From NCBI GenBank assembly GCA_017871115.1, contig JAFCIZ010000001.1:4197501-4261500 (forward strand): a stretch of 64,000 nt of DNA, in the 5' to 3' direction. The translations under genes were made by a program, and so were the position numbers. The notes beneath the pieces were generated by a model that was given only the letters and a program-made list of their open reading frames with translations, did no database searches and was not told where the DNA came from. Origin of the DNA: Cunninghamella blakesleeana (lineage: Eukaryota; Mucoromycota; Mucoromycetes; Mucorales; Cunninghamellaceae). This document shows, one piece after another, positions 1 to 10,553 of this stretch (position 1 is the stretch's first letter; each line of letters begins with the position of its first letter).

Positions 1-182
1 TGGAACCTTTTTTTGGTCAAACAATAGAATGATAATTTAATTAATATAATGAAGACGGCGATGATATACATTTATTTTATTTTCTTACCTAAAAAACCAT
101 ATTGATCTTTTGTTGTTTTGGTATCTTCCAGCATACCCAATACAGCACCCACTGATAAACCAGTCTTGTCAGCAAATTGAAT
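1..182. repeat. Duplicated segment, partner at 4477-4658
   Basis: Positions 1-182 and 4477-4658 align end to end without a net length change and with only a handful of substitutions. The shared block covers the first intron and the last 94 bases of exon 1 of an MFS transporter. Similarity stops abruptly at 182/4658. To the left it continues beyond the window edge in the first copy. Confidence 0.9.
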
Positions 183-353
183 AAATACAATAGCCCAAAC
201 CATAGGTAGGACTGTCCAGTTTATTTTTTTAACCAACTTTTTTTCAGCATCTGTTTTCACCGCGGGTATTTGACGAGTAGACTCTTCTTGATCTAATGAT
301 AAGGTATCTTTATCAGTTTTTTCAATGTGTTCAGTTAGTACTTCTTTTGTCAT
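1..353 (-). CDS. MFS transporter, ACS (Dal5/Tna1-like) family, 5' part only
   Basis: N-terminal part of a major facilitator permease of the anion:cation symporter family (allantoate, nicotinate and similar carboxylates); the exact substrate cannot be told. Exon 1 is 353-89, starting at the only ATG before a charged cytoplasmic tail. It is followed by a GT-AG intron 88-7, and exon 2 (6-1) runs off the left edge. The encoded start has an acidic tail of about 40 residues, then the family's LxKKIxW entry to the first membrane helix and the FADKTGLSVGA segment after it. The first intron and the end of exon 1 are repeated at 4477-4658, so this is one of two tandem paralogues. Family call is firm; functionality cannot be judged because most of the gene lies outside the window. 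Confidence 0.8.
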
Positions 354-834
354 TTTGTTTTATTTTTGTTTATAAAAATGAAAGATGAAAGAATAGTAGT
401 AAATAAAAGATCGAGTTTATATAGTTGTGAAAAAAATAAAAAAAGAAAAAAGTCAAAATTAGTGTAACCAAACGCATGAAACTTTATATACAACACTTTC
501 CTTTTTCTCCCCAATAGGAAATCGTATTTTTTGGTATTGTAATTTTTTTGATCTGGACAAAACCTTTTTTTATCTTTTGGGATTTCTATTCACATCAATT
601 TAAAAAACAATGTGGAAAAAAAAATAAGTCATCAAAATTATGCTCTTTATTCCCTACATATTTTGAAAAATAGACTCCCCACGATTAAAAAAAAGTGGTC
701 ATTTTTATATGTATGGATTTCTTTGATCTCTTTTTTTTTTTTTAGATGTATCCTAAGATAGCTCATAGAAAAATTTAAACTTAATTCCTTTAAAAATTTT
801 TCAAATAATTTTAATATAATAAAATAATCATATT
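354..834. other. Intergenic, AT-rich
   Basis: Upstream region of the left MFS gene. Contains A/T homopolymer runs and no open frame of note. It borders the decayed transposase that begins at 835, so the lost 5' end of that element may lie here, but I could not identify a terminal inverted repeat. Confidence 0.5.
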
Positions 835-1690
835 ATGTTTATTGAACTATATATAAATTTAAAAGATGTTTTTGATAGTGAAGATAGAGCATTAAGATAT
901 TTAATTAAATATAATTGTGTAAATAAATTTAAGAACTATAATAAATGTAATAGTGAGACTAAATTATACTTAAATAAAAATATTACATATTTGTAAAAAC
1001 TATAAATGTCATAAGTTAATTTTTCTAGTAAAAGGAATAATATTTAAAAAAGTGAAATTATTATTAAATGTGTAAATTATATGTATTCAATTATTTTATA
1101 CAAAAAATGCCATATAGTATATCGGTAACATTAGAAATAAGTAAAAACACTATTACATCTTATAATAGAAAAATGTTTAAAAAATAATATAAACTGTAAT
1201 AAAAATATAAAACCTGGGTCGGAGGGAAAATAAGATAGTAGAAACTGATGAAAGTAAAATTTCAAAAAAAAATATAATGAAGAATAAAGAGTATATAGTA
1301 CAAGGGCGATGAGGAATAAAGAAAGGAGAAATTTAAAAAAGAAAATGAATGTAAAAAAATATTTTTACTACAATAGAAAAAAAGGATATAAGTAATACTA
1401 ATAAAAATATTAAATAATAGTTTAAAAAAGGTACAACAACACATTCTGACAAATGGAAAGAATATAATAATTTAAAAAATATAAAACACAAATATTTAAT
1501 AGTTAACCATAAAAAAAATTTAAAGATTCTAAAACTGATGTACATAATAATACCATTGAAGATACATGAATTAGTTTAGAACAAAATACAATTCCTAGAA
1601 ATAAAAATAATAAAGATTTATTATTATTAAGAGACCGTCAATGAAGAAAACAGTATAGAGAATATAAAAAATGGAAAAATAAAATAAAAA
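835..1690 (+). mobile_element. Decayed Merlin / IS1595 (ISXO2-like) DDE transposase
   Basis: Relic of a cut-and-paste transposase. An open stretch from 835 to about 996 encodes the family's N-terminal block (FIELYINLKDVFDSEDRALR then a zinc-ribbon-like CVNKFKNYNKC). After stops and frameshifts the catalytic core can still be followed: VETDES near 1238-1255 (first Asp at 1247-1249), HSDKW near 1442-1456 (second Asp at 1448-1450), then VNHKKN near 1501, and after a +1 shift VHNNTIED with the catalytic Glu at 1558-1560, ending in the basic NKDLLLLRDRQ block near 1650. Order and spacing match the DDE_Tnp_IS1595 domain, which in eukaryotes marks the Merlin superfamily. Several in-frame stops and at least two frameshifts make it non-functional. 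Terminal repeats and target duplication were not found, so the boundaries are those of recognisable coding only. Confidence 0.8.
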
Positions 1691-2781
1691 TATTAATAAA
1701 AAACAATGATTAAATAAATTAAAAGATTAAAATTATTGAATTAAAAAAACATTGAACTTGATAATAAAATTATAACCAATATCATTTAAATAATGAATTA
1801 TAATTCAATTTTATATATGAAAAACTATAAAAGATATTAAACCGTCATTTATTCCAACTAAACTTTTAATGAAAATAAATATAGTTAAAATATTGTAAAT
1901 GAAAAATTTACATTTAAGAATATATGATACATATAATTTTAATATTATAAAATGGAAAAAAAACTAGTATGTATGTGTATTAAAAATAAAATTAATAACA
2001 AAAATTAATAATGTTGAAATAAATGTATCTGAAATAATTTAAAAAAAATAAGAAATATGAATATTGATAAAACTGATATATATTTTATGTCATTCATATG
2101 GTAATTAACTGTTGGAGGAGAAGGAAATATTAAAATTAAAGTATAAAATTAAACTACGAAAAGAAGTGGGGGAATTTGTAGAATTCAATACAACCGTATA
2201 AACAGACGCATTATATTTTAAAAATTCAGTATTTCTATTAAAAATACTATTGATAATATATTATGTTTCCATTGATGTAATGGATAACTAAAAACAAAGG
2301 AAAATAATAGTATGCCCCATGTTGGAGTTATCCTATTTTTTACATCATTTTATTAGTTTTTTCAATATAACAAATGTCATTATAGTAATTATAAAAATAC
2401 TTTTTTATATATTTCTGTTTAAATACTGTCTTTAAAATTATTGACTGGAATGATCAAGGAAAATGAATAAAATAAATAAAGACCTTCAAAATAAATGTTT
2501 ATAAGAATATTAGTTTGAGGCATGCCTATGAAATAATAAAAAAACATAGAAGCAAAATCGTAGAGTAGAGATCTAAAATAAATACAAAATAATTACATAT
2601 ATTACATTTATTTCTTTTCAGATTTTTTAATATCTTATATAAAATAAAATGATAATAATAATATGTATATAAAATACATTAAAGAATATAATAATACATA
2701 ATAAAAGAAATGGGTCAATAAAAAATGATTTTGATAAATTAAATAATAATAACAATAATGATAACAGAATAGCCGAGTATT
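1691..2781. other. AT-rich region without a recognisable gene
   Basis: About 1.1 kb between the transposase relic and the truncated MFS gene. No frame is open for long on either strand. Parts (about 2150-2330 and 2500-2560) have a less skewed composition that could be further decayed transposon sequence, but I recognise no family. Confidence 0.4.
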
Positions 2782-4057
2782 CTATAATTTATAAATAAAG
2801 TTTGCATCTTCACGATCGGTTAAATCCAAATGGGCATCAGTTTTAGTAATACCATTAACAAGACGTTGTTTGTTAACACGATACATCAAATAAATAGAAA
2901 TTAACGTACACAGAACGGCAACAGTAATACTGGCAACAAAAATGAGCATACCCGAAAGATAAACAGGAGCTTCACGAGGTAGCATGACCTTAATAATAAA
3001 AAGAATATTAAAATGGTTAATAAAATAATATATAAAAATGAATAAGGTGTTTGTCATTCTTTTTCTTTTATTTTACCAATGGGCCAACAAGGTTACCAAG
3101 AGTATAAGCTACCATAATCGAGCTATTATAAAATACCTTTTTAGAATAACCAGAAATATTACCTGCAATGAAAGCGATCAAGATGACATAGGATCCAGAA
3201 AATGCCCATGATATATAATATCCTAACAATTTGATGGCAGTATGTGGTAAAACAGCTAATAAAATACATCCTAATATACCAAATAATCCAGTAATGGTAA
3301 TAGCTACAGAAAGTTTACCAGATCTACGATGAATAAAAACAGCTGCAAAAATGAAAAAAACAGACATACAAGCACTAGGAATTTGAAGAAGAATAGCATC
3401 TAATGACTATATATATATATATATATTACAAAAAAAATAATAAAATAAAAATTTGAGTTAGTTTATTATCTTTATTTTTTATACCTCTTCTAATCTATAT
3501 ATTTTATTATAATTATTATCATAACTTACAACAAAGCCGAGCGTAGCAACAAAAGGAGTGCTGAATACAATTAATCCGCCATTTGGAAGAGAGAAACCAA
3601 ATGCAGCAATCAATGTTAAATAATAACGAGGTTCACGTAATGCTTCCCAGTAATGATGTAATTTTACTTGTTTTTCTTTCACTACAGCATTATCTTGAGT
3701 TCTCTCTTCAATAATTTTCTTTTCTTCTTCTGTTAACTTTAACAATTTGGATTGAGGAGAGTCAACTAAAAAGAAAAAGGCTGCAATGCCAATGCATACA
3801 GTTATAATACCAAAAATCAAATTATTCCAGCGCCAAGCAGCAAGACCGTGTACTCCATTTAATGTTTTTGCAATACCATAAGTGACAACAACACTGAATA
3901 CAGTGCCACTACCATTACTCATCCACAAGAATCCTAAACAAGCGCTTTGTTCTTGACGACTATATATATAAGAAATATAAGAAATATAAGAAATACAACA
4001 ATAATAAAAGAATGAATAAGTAGATAAGAAAAAGAAGAAAAAACCGTATTTTCTTAA

Positions 4058-4088
<31 letters not shown>

Positions 4089-4658
4089 AATATACACATG
4101 TACTTTACCGGTACAAAGAATTAAGAGTAATTAACAAACATGGATAGGTTGGTGCTTCAAATATACCTAATATTAATCTACAAGCTAATAATTGAGCATA
4201 GTTTGTACAAAATGCCGAACCAATAACACTGATTCCCCATAAGAAAATAAGAGATCCGAGATATTTTCCAATAGGTAGGCGTTGAATTAAATAAGCATTT
4301 GGAATCTATTTGATATGAATTAAATAATAATAGTAATGATAGTAGTAATATTAAAATGTGTTTGAAAGAAAAAAAAAAAAAAGAAATTAAAAAATGGAGT
4401 TTAAATGTACTTTAGGTGAGAGTATTTTTACTTTATTTTTTTATTACCTGAAAAAGAATAAATCCAATAAAAAAGATGGAACCTTTTTTTGGTCAAACAA
4501 TAGAATGATAATTAAATTAATATAATGAAGACGGCGAGGGCATACATTTATTTTATTTTCTTACCTAAAAAACCATATTGATCTTTTGTTGTTTTGGTGT
4601 CCTCCAGCATGCCCAATACAGCACCCACTGATAAACCAGTCTTGTCAGCAAATTGAAT
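2782..4658 (-). pseudogene. MFS transporter paralogue lacking its 5' end
   Basis: Second copy of the ACS-family permease. Exons on the minus strand: 4658-4565, 4482-4448, 4305-4109, 3959-3485, 3406-3077, 2988-2782; all joins are GT-AG, keep phase, and show no internal stop. Together they encode about 445 residues covering helix 1/2 (FADKTGL), FLGSIFFIGFILFQIPNAYL, the cytoplasmic loop and the last helices ending at the TAG at 2782. What is missing is the start: homology to the left copy breaks at 4658, removing about the first 58 codons with the initiator ATG and most of helix 1. An AG lies directly at the break, so splicing from an unseen upstream exon is conceivable, but I found no matching N-terminal exon up to 5.9 kb. 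The intact reading frame implies recent damage or recent selection. Confidence 0.65.
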
Positions 4659-5692
4659 CTTTAGAAGTAAAACCACAAGTATAATATGTTTATATCATTT
4701 TTCTGTTAGAATCTCAGATCAATCGGTCTATAATTTATATATTTATGTAAATTTATGATCCAAGTGTTAATGGTTAATTCAGTTTATCAATATTTAAGAT
4801 CATTGTATGAAAGTTGGATAATAGCTAGAAAATAAATAGAAAGTAATGTTGCTGACTTGCTAAAATTTCAAGAAGATATATGAGTATCTAACTTGAAGTA
4901 TTATTTCTTTGAATAGCTTCTTTCAACATGTTATTTTATTTTATGCTCTCGAAATTATTTAATATTTTATTCCTTTTTTTCTATTTTTTAAAAGGATGAA
5001 AAAAAATACAATGAATAATTATTTTATAAAGAGCATTTTTTTTGATTTTTACCTAAATTTGAAAAAAATTATGGCTGGATTTTAATTTTTTTCCCCCTGG
5101 GCTGTATAAAATAATTTTTTTTTCTCTTGTTTTTCTTTTTTTTTTTTTTTTTTTTTTCTTTGTGCTTAACGGTATGTTTAATAATAATCTTATAATATCA
5201 TTATATTTATAAAAATAAATAAATTAAATTCATTGAAAACTCATTATCCCATCTTTTATTTTATTTGTTTGTATTTATACAGAAAGGAGAGAACTTTGGC
5301 AATCCCCTTGAGAAGGACGGAACGAGCTTTTGCTCATCTTACAAATGCATTTTAGATGTATTTGAAGGCACCATGGTTTTTTTTATAAAAAACATCTAGG
5401 CATATTGCCACCCTTTTTTTTTTTAATATAAAAAGATAATGAAAATGAAAAATAAAATAAATTATAATAGGTTTATCAAGACATTACTTATAAGTCAAGA
5501 TTTAAAATAAAGTTATGATTAGGACTTGAAGCATATTTTATATAAATTAGGAATATTTAATAATCAATATATAGATCGGATAATATAAGGTAAGTTGTTT
5601 TATTATTTAGTATTATTTAGTATAAAGAATTGCAACATGCATAAAAGGGATACAACAAAAGGATATATTTTTATATATAAAAAGGAGAAATA

Positions 5693-5729
<37 letters not shown>

Positions 5730-5952
5730 TTAAAAAAGGTTTTACGTTTAAATTATACTATTTTATTTAAACTAAAAATCATAAAAAAAAAGGAGGAATG
5801 GGAAAGGGAATGATGATGGAACTTTGCTACATTAATCGGATGGGCCTCTTTTGGGGTAATTCTTTCATTATTATTTTTTATATTTTTAAAATAAACCATT
5901 CTTTTCCTTTTTTTACTTCATTCTTCCTCTTTCTTTTACTTTTTATTTTTAA
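4659..5952. other. Intergenic region with microsatellites
   Basis: Holds no gene I can support. Contains a long T run near 5137-5158, a short island of more balanced composition at about 5281-5385, and a perfect TA run at 5696-5728. The last 250 bases are the promoter and leader of the SPX transporter gene. Confidence 0.5.
5696..5728. repeat. (TA)n microsatellite
   Basis: Uninterrupted AT dinucleotide run about 33 bases long, 225 bases upstream of the SPX transporter start codon. Similar runs occur at 8719-8750, 9000-9022 and 42913-42942 and in many introns of the window. Confidence 0.95.
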
Positions 5953-7555
5953 ATGAAGTTTTCCTATTCTTTAAAATTTAACGCTATACCAGATTGGTTT
6001 GATAAATATTTATCGTAAGCTAATAAATGTAAAACAAAATTATGAAAATCCATTATATATATTTATTTATTTTCTCGTTTTATTTTTATTTTGTATTCAT
6101 ACTAGATATGATGATTTGAAAAAATTAATATTTGATTTGGAAAAAGAAAAAGTAAAAGAATGGCAAGATACAGAAAAGGGAGTATCAGCAAAAAATGACG
6201 ATTTGGAGAATATATTTATAAATGCATTAGATCAACAATTGGAGAAAATATTGGAATTTTATACGGCCACAGAATCAGAAATATATACTCAATTAGATTT
6301 ATTTAATTCAGAACATCATCAATCATCTTCTTTACGTGAATCAATTGACTCCAATTCTATTTATCCTCCTCAACAAGATATGGATCAATTGACGACGCTT
6401 CAACATCAATTAATTCAGCTATTCATCTCTTTAGTGGATTTACAATCTTATATTGAATTAAATCGCATTGCTTTTGATAAAATATTAAAAAAATATGATA
6501 AACTTTTAAATGGAAATTTAAGAGAAACATATATGAACCATATCGTTTTAGAAAGCCGGCCCTTTTTATCATCAACCATCACTGCTTTACACCAACAAAT
6601 TGAAACCATTGAATCTTATTATGCTCATTATTTTTGTGATGATAATTTATCTTTGGCAACACAACAAATGAAGTCCAATTTACGTCCTCATATTAAAATC
6701 AATCGTACCACCGCTACTGTATTTAAAAATATTCAATTTAACCAATCCACACATAAATTAGAACAAGATATAGTTATTACTACTACTTCACCTATTTTGC
6801 CTTCCACTCATCATCATCAGCAACAATATGATCAACAGCCTACTCTTTTCTTTTTTTTTAAACATCCCATTATCTATCTCAAAACAATCCCATCTCCTTT
6901 ATTACAACAATGGATATGCTTTATTATGGCTCTGGCTGTATTTGTTATTTTGTTAAATGTGGACATGTTTAAGAATAATAATCAACAAGAAAATCGATGC
7001 TTTGCTTTATTATTGTTTGCAGCCATATTATGGGCTACCGAAGCTATTCCACTTTATGCTACATCTCTTATGATTCCCTTTTTAACTATTTTACTTGGTA
7101 TAATGAGACACCATACAACTGATGGATCGCCTATGACGGCTCATGAAGCTTCCAAAGTGATTTTTAGTGCCATGTTTAGTAGTACTATTATGATGTTATT
7201 GGGTGGGTTTGCTTTAGCCTCGGCACTTAGTAAATATGGTATTGCAAAAGCCTTTGCAACACATGTCTTATCTCGCGCTGGAACACAGCCTAAATGGATT
7301 TTATTAACTATCATGTTTATTGCTGGGTTTTTAAGTATGTGGATTTCTAATGTGGCAACGCCTATCTTATGCTTTTCTTTAATTCAACCTATTCTACGTA
7401 CTTTACCCGAACATCAAACTATCATTGGTTCATGTTTAATTCTTGGAATTGCTTTGGCATGTTGTATTGGGTAATAATAATAATGACAATATATATATAT
7501 ATATATATATAAATATAGGTATTCTATTTTTTATTTTACTTACCATATCATAATC

Positions 7556-7590
<35 letters not shown>

Positions 7591-8587
7591 ACTTGTAAAT
7601 TTATAGTGGTCAAATGTCTCCTATCAGTAGTCCCCAAAATATCATCACTTTACAATATTTAAACCCTACACCTAATTGGGGAATCTGGTTTGCAGTAGCA
7701 TTGCCTATATCCATTTTATCTATATTATGTTGTTGGTTCCTTTTATTACTTGTTTATAAACCTGACCATATCTGTTCTCATATCAATTCCATTCAGCCTA
7801 CATCCTCCTCCTCCATCGCTGTCTCTCCTAATGATGACGATAATCATCATTTTAAATTAAAGCAAATTTTTATATTATGTATTACCTTATTAACAATATT
7901 ATTATGGTGTTTGGAATCAATGTTGGAATCTTACTTAGGTAGTAGTGGTGTGATTGCAACCATTCCTTTATTTTTATTTTTTGGTACAGGGTTATTGGAT
8001 AAAGATGATTTGAATGCATTTTTATGGTCCGTAGTTATTTTAGCGCAAGGCGGTATGGCTTTAGGTGAAGCTGTTACCTCTTCTGGTTTATTACAAGATA
8101 TTGCATTACATATCAAGTTATCTATTGCTGATTTCCATCCTATGGCTATTCTAGCGATCTTTTCATTATTGATTTTGGTCTTTTCAACTTTTGTGTCTCA
8201 TACTGTAGCTGCTTTGATTCTTATTCCTATAGTACAACAAGTCGGTCAACATTTACCTATCCCTCATCCTAATTTACTGGTCATGGGCGCTGGATTGGCT
8301 TGTTCTACTGGTGTAAGTGAATATAGTTAAACATATAATATGATTATATATATAAACAGACAAGTAGTTTTATACATGATTGATATATTGTATTTTTTTT
8401 TTTAATATAGATGTCTTTACCTGTTTCAGGATTTCCTAATATGTCGGCTATTATGTTAGAAACGCCATATAAAAAACCTTATTTAACAACCAAGGACTTC
8501 ATTATCATTGGTGTTCCTACAAGTATTATTTGTACTGTCTTAGTCTTTACATTGGGTTATGGTATCATGATTAGTCTTGGTTTTTAA
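5953..8587 (+). CDS. SPX-domain low-affinity phosphate transporter (Pho87/90/91 type)
   Basis: Plasma- or vacuolar-membrane phosphate transporter of the divalent anion:Na+ symporter family with an N-terminal SPX domain that senses inositol pyrophosphates. Exons 5953-6014, 6106-7470, 7607-8312, 8411-8587 give 769 residues, close to the yeast relatives. The start at 5953 is set by the SPX signature MKFSxSLKFNAIPDWFDKYL, completed across intron 1 by YDDLKKLIFDLE. The lysine-rich SPX helix FDKILKKYDKLL is at about residue 160. The transport domain starts near residue 310, with about a dozen hydrophobic helices, ATEAIPLYATSL, and the conserved GGQMSPISSPQN loop rebuilt across intron 2. Which of the three yeast homologues it matches, and its membrane, cannot be decided. 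No CACGTG Pho4-type site is visible in the 300 bases upstream. Confidence 0.93.
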
Positions 8588-8713
8588 CAAAAAATAACTC
8601 TTCTTATTTATTCCTATTTATAACTTATTCCCTAATATTTGCTATTATTACTATTATTATTATTATTATATTATTTTTTACATGCCATTATAATTATTTT
8701 TGAAATATATATA

Positions 8714-8753
<40 letters not shown>

Positions 8754-9027
8754 AATAATTACTTCCTTTTCTTCCTTTCCCCCTTTTTTTTTTCTAAGTT
8801 TAGTTTAATTTATCATAAATAGCATAGTCAATTTCAATGCATTATGAATATTTATATTGATCGAAAAAAGAAAAAGAAGAAAAATTGTAATATGATAAAG
8901 TTATTTTATTACTATTATTATTCAATCGATGGGTATGATATACATTTTATATCATTGTACAATTATTTATTTATTTATAGAGTTGAATAAAGCATATATT
9001 ATATATATATATATATATATATAATAT
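8588..9027. other. Convergent intergenic region
   Basis: Shared 3' flank of the SPX transporter (plus strand) and the G-patch gene (minus strand). Dominated by TA runs at 8719-8750 and 9000-9022 and T-rich stretches suited to polyadenylation. No gene seen. Confidence 0.6.
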
Positions 9028-10314
9028 TTAATGATCATCTTCAGTTGGCCCTGGGCAATTTGCTTCTAAATCTTCCTTATTATCGTATTTAGCCGCACAC
9101 CAAAAACAATAAGTATACTTTAATCTCAAGTATTCTACAAGTTTATCCAATTGCTCATCCAACTATGCGATAAGTAAATTAAATAAATAAGAGGCAGAAA
9201 AAAGAACATAAAATTTTTTTTAGTTGTTGTTTTGTATGCATGCATTAATTTTATAATTGAATTCTTTTCTTTGTTGCTGTTTTATATCTTTTACCTTCAA
9301 TGATTTTAAATCTTCTATTTCTTCTTTTGGAAATTTTTTTTCATTCAAGGAAAAAACATCTTCTTTATTTTCATTATCTACTCCTTGTATATCATCGTCA
9401 TCGATACTATCATCTTGCTCTTTTTCTTCTTCCTTTTTCGGTAAAAGACACCATAATATATTCTTTTCAACGTCCTATGTAAAATTCAATTAAAATATAG
9501 AACAAAATAACAAAGTAAATAGCATATTCCATTTTATATTATTATTGTTATTATTATTTGTAATTATTTACATACGTGATCACTATCTAATTTTTCACAT
9601 ATATTTACAGCTGCTGTTATTTCTCTTATACGTCTTGCTAGTTTTCTTTTTTCTGCCATAGCTTCTCTAAATAATTCAGGTTCTTGGTCCAGTTTTTTCC
9701 TTGCTTCTTCATCTTCATTTTCTCGTTTCCGTTTCATCATACTTTGTAACCCTAATCCGATTCTATCTAATCATTTAATGTTCATAATAATAAAATAAAA
9801 AAAATATACAAATATAATCATCATCATTGCCATATTAATATTTTTTGTGATTAAATAATAGCCCATTCTCTTCTTCTCTTTCGGTTATTTGTATTGTATA
9901 TGTACCTTTTTTTATTTCTACAGAAATGGGTTCTTGGATTCCTTGTTGGCTATTACCTAAAGTGGACCCTTGTCTTCAATATATATATATATTGTATAAG
10001 AGGTCAATATCTATTTTTATTAATTTTTATTTCCATGTTAATTTTGTTTATTCTTACTTGTAACCCATTTTCATCAACATCTTAAACCCTTTGTTATTTT
10101 GATCCACTTCCTTTTTGAGACCTTCTTCGCGGGCCTCTTCTTCTAATTGTTTGCGAGGTTTTATATATGCCTTTTTTTGTTGTTCACGCAATTGATCTCT
10201 TCGACGTTCGCTATAAGTTTTTTGTTGAGTCTTTTTTTCATATTCTGTAGCTTGCTCTAAGAAAGCACTCGACATATAATCTTCCTCTTCTTCCTCTTCT
10301 TGGTGATGGTTCAT
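9028..10314 (-). CDS. G-patch protein, GPATCH11 (CCDC75/CENP-Y) homologue
   Basis: Small nuclear RNA-processing protein; G-patch proteins activate DEAH helicases, though the target of this one is not settled. Exons 10314-10058, 9973-9906, 9766-9576, 9474-9295, 9162-9028 give 276 residues, matching the human protein's size. The start has an acidic EEEEEEDYMS tail and then a long basic coiled coil. The G-patch begins at KGFKMLMKMGYK and runs across introns 1 and 2 (QGSTLGNSQQG, IGLGLQ). The C-terminal DUF4187 domain is diagnostic: YTYCFWCAAKYDNKEDL then CPGPTEDDH at the very end. It shares a 239-bp upstream region with the divergent GT62 gene. Confidence 0.9.
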
Positions 10315-10553
10315 TATTTATATAAATTAATAATAATTAGGTATAGTCTTTAATTATTAATATAAAGATATAAATATTAAATATTAAAAGAAAGCTAAAA
10401 AATAGCGTGGCATAATTTTTTTTTTTTTTTCTTTGAATTAATAAATTTATTTTGAAATTTATTTTTAAAACCAGCATTTTTTTTTTTCTTTGCTCTTTCA
10501 CTTTTTTTTTCTTTTTCTATTATAGAAATATAATAAATAATAATATTATATAA
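10315..10553. promoter_or_regulatory. Divergent promoter, GPATCH11-like / GT62 gene
   Basis: The 239 bases between two divergent start codons (10314 minus, 10554 plus) must hold both promoters. The region is almost entirely A/T with two long T runs; I see no clear TATA box or factor site. Confidence 0.55.

Noticed and set aside
1262..1545. Minus-strand open frames over the transposase relic
   Set aside because: Phe/Leu-rich shadow peptides; the plus-strand translation carries the DDE motifs.
5281..5385. Short balanced-composition island suspected to be an RNA gene
   Set aside because: No tRNA, 5S or snRNA landmarks and no clear secondary structure by eye.
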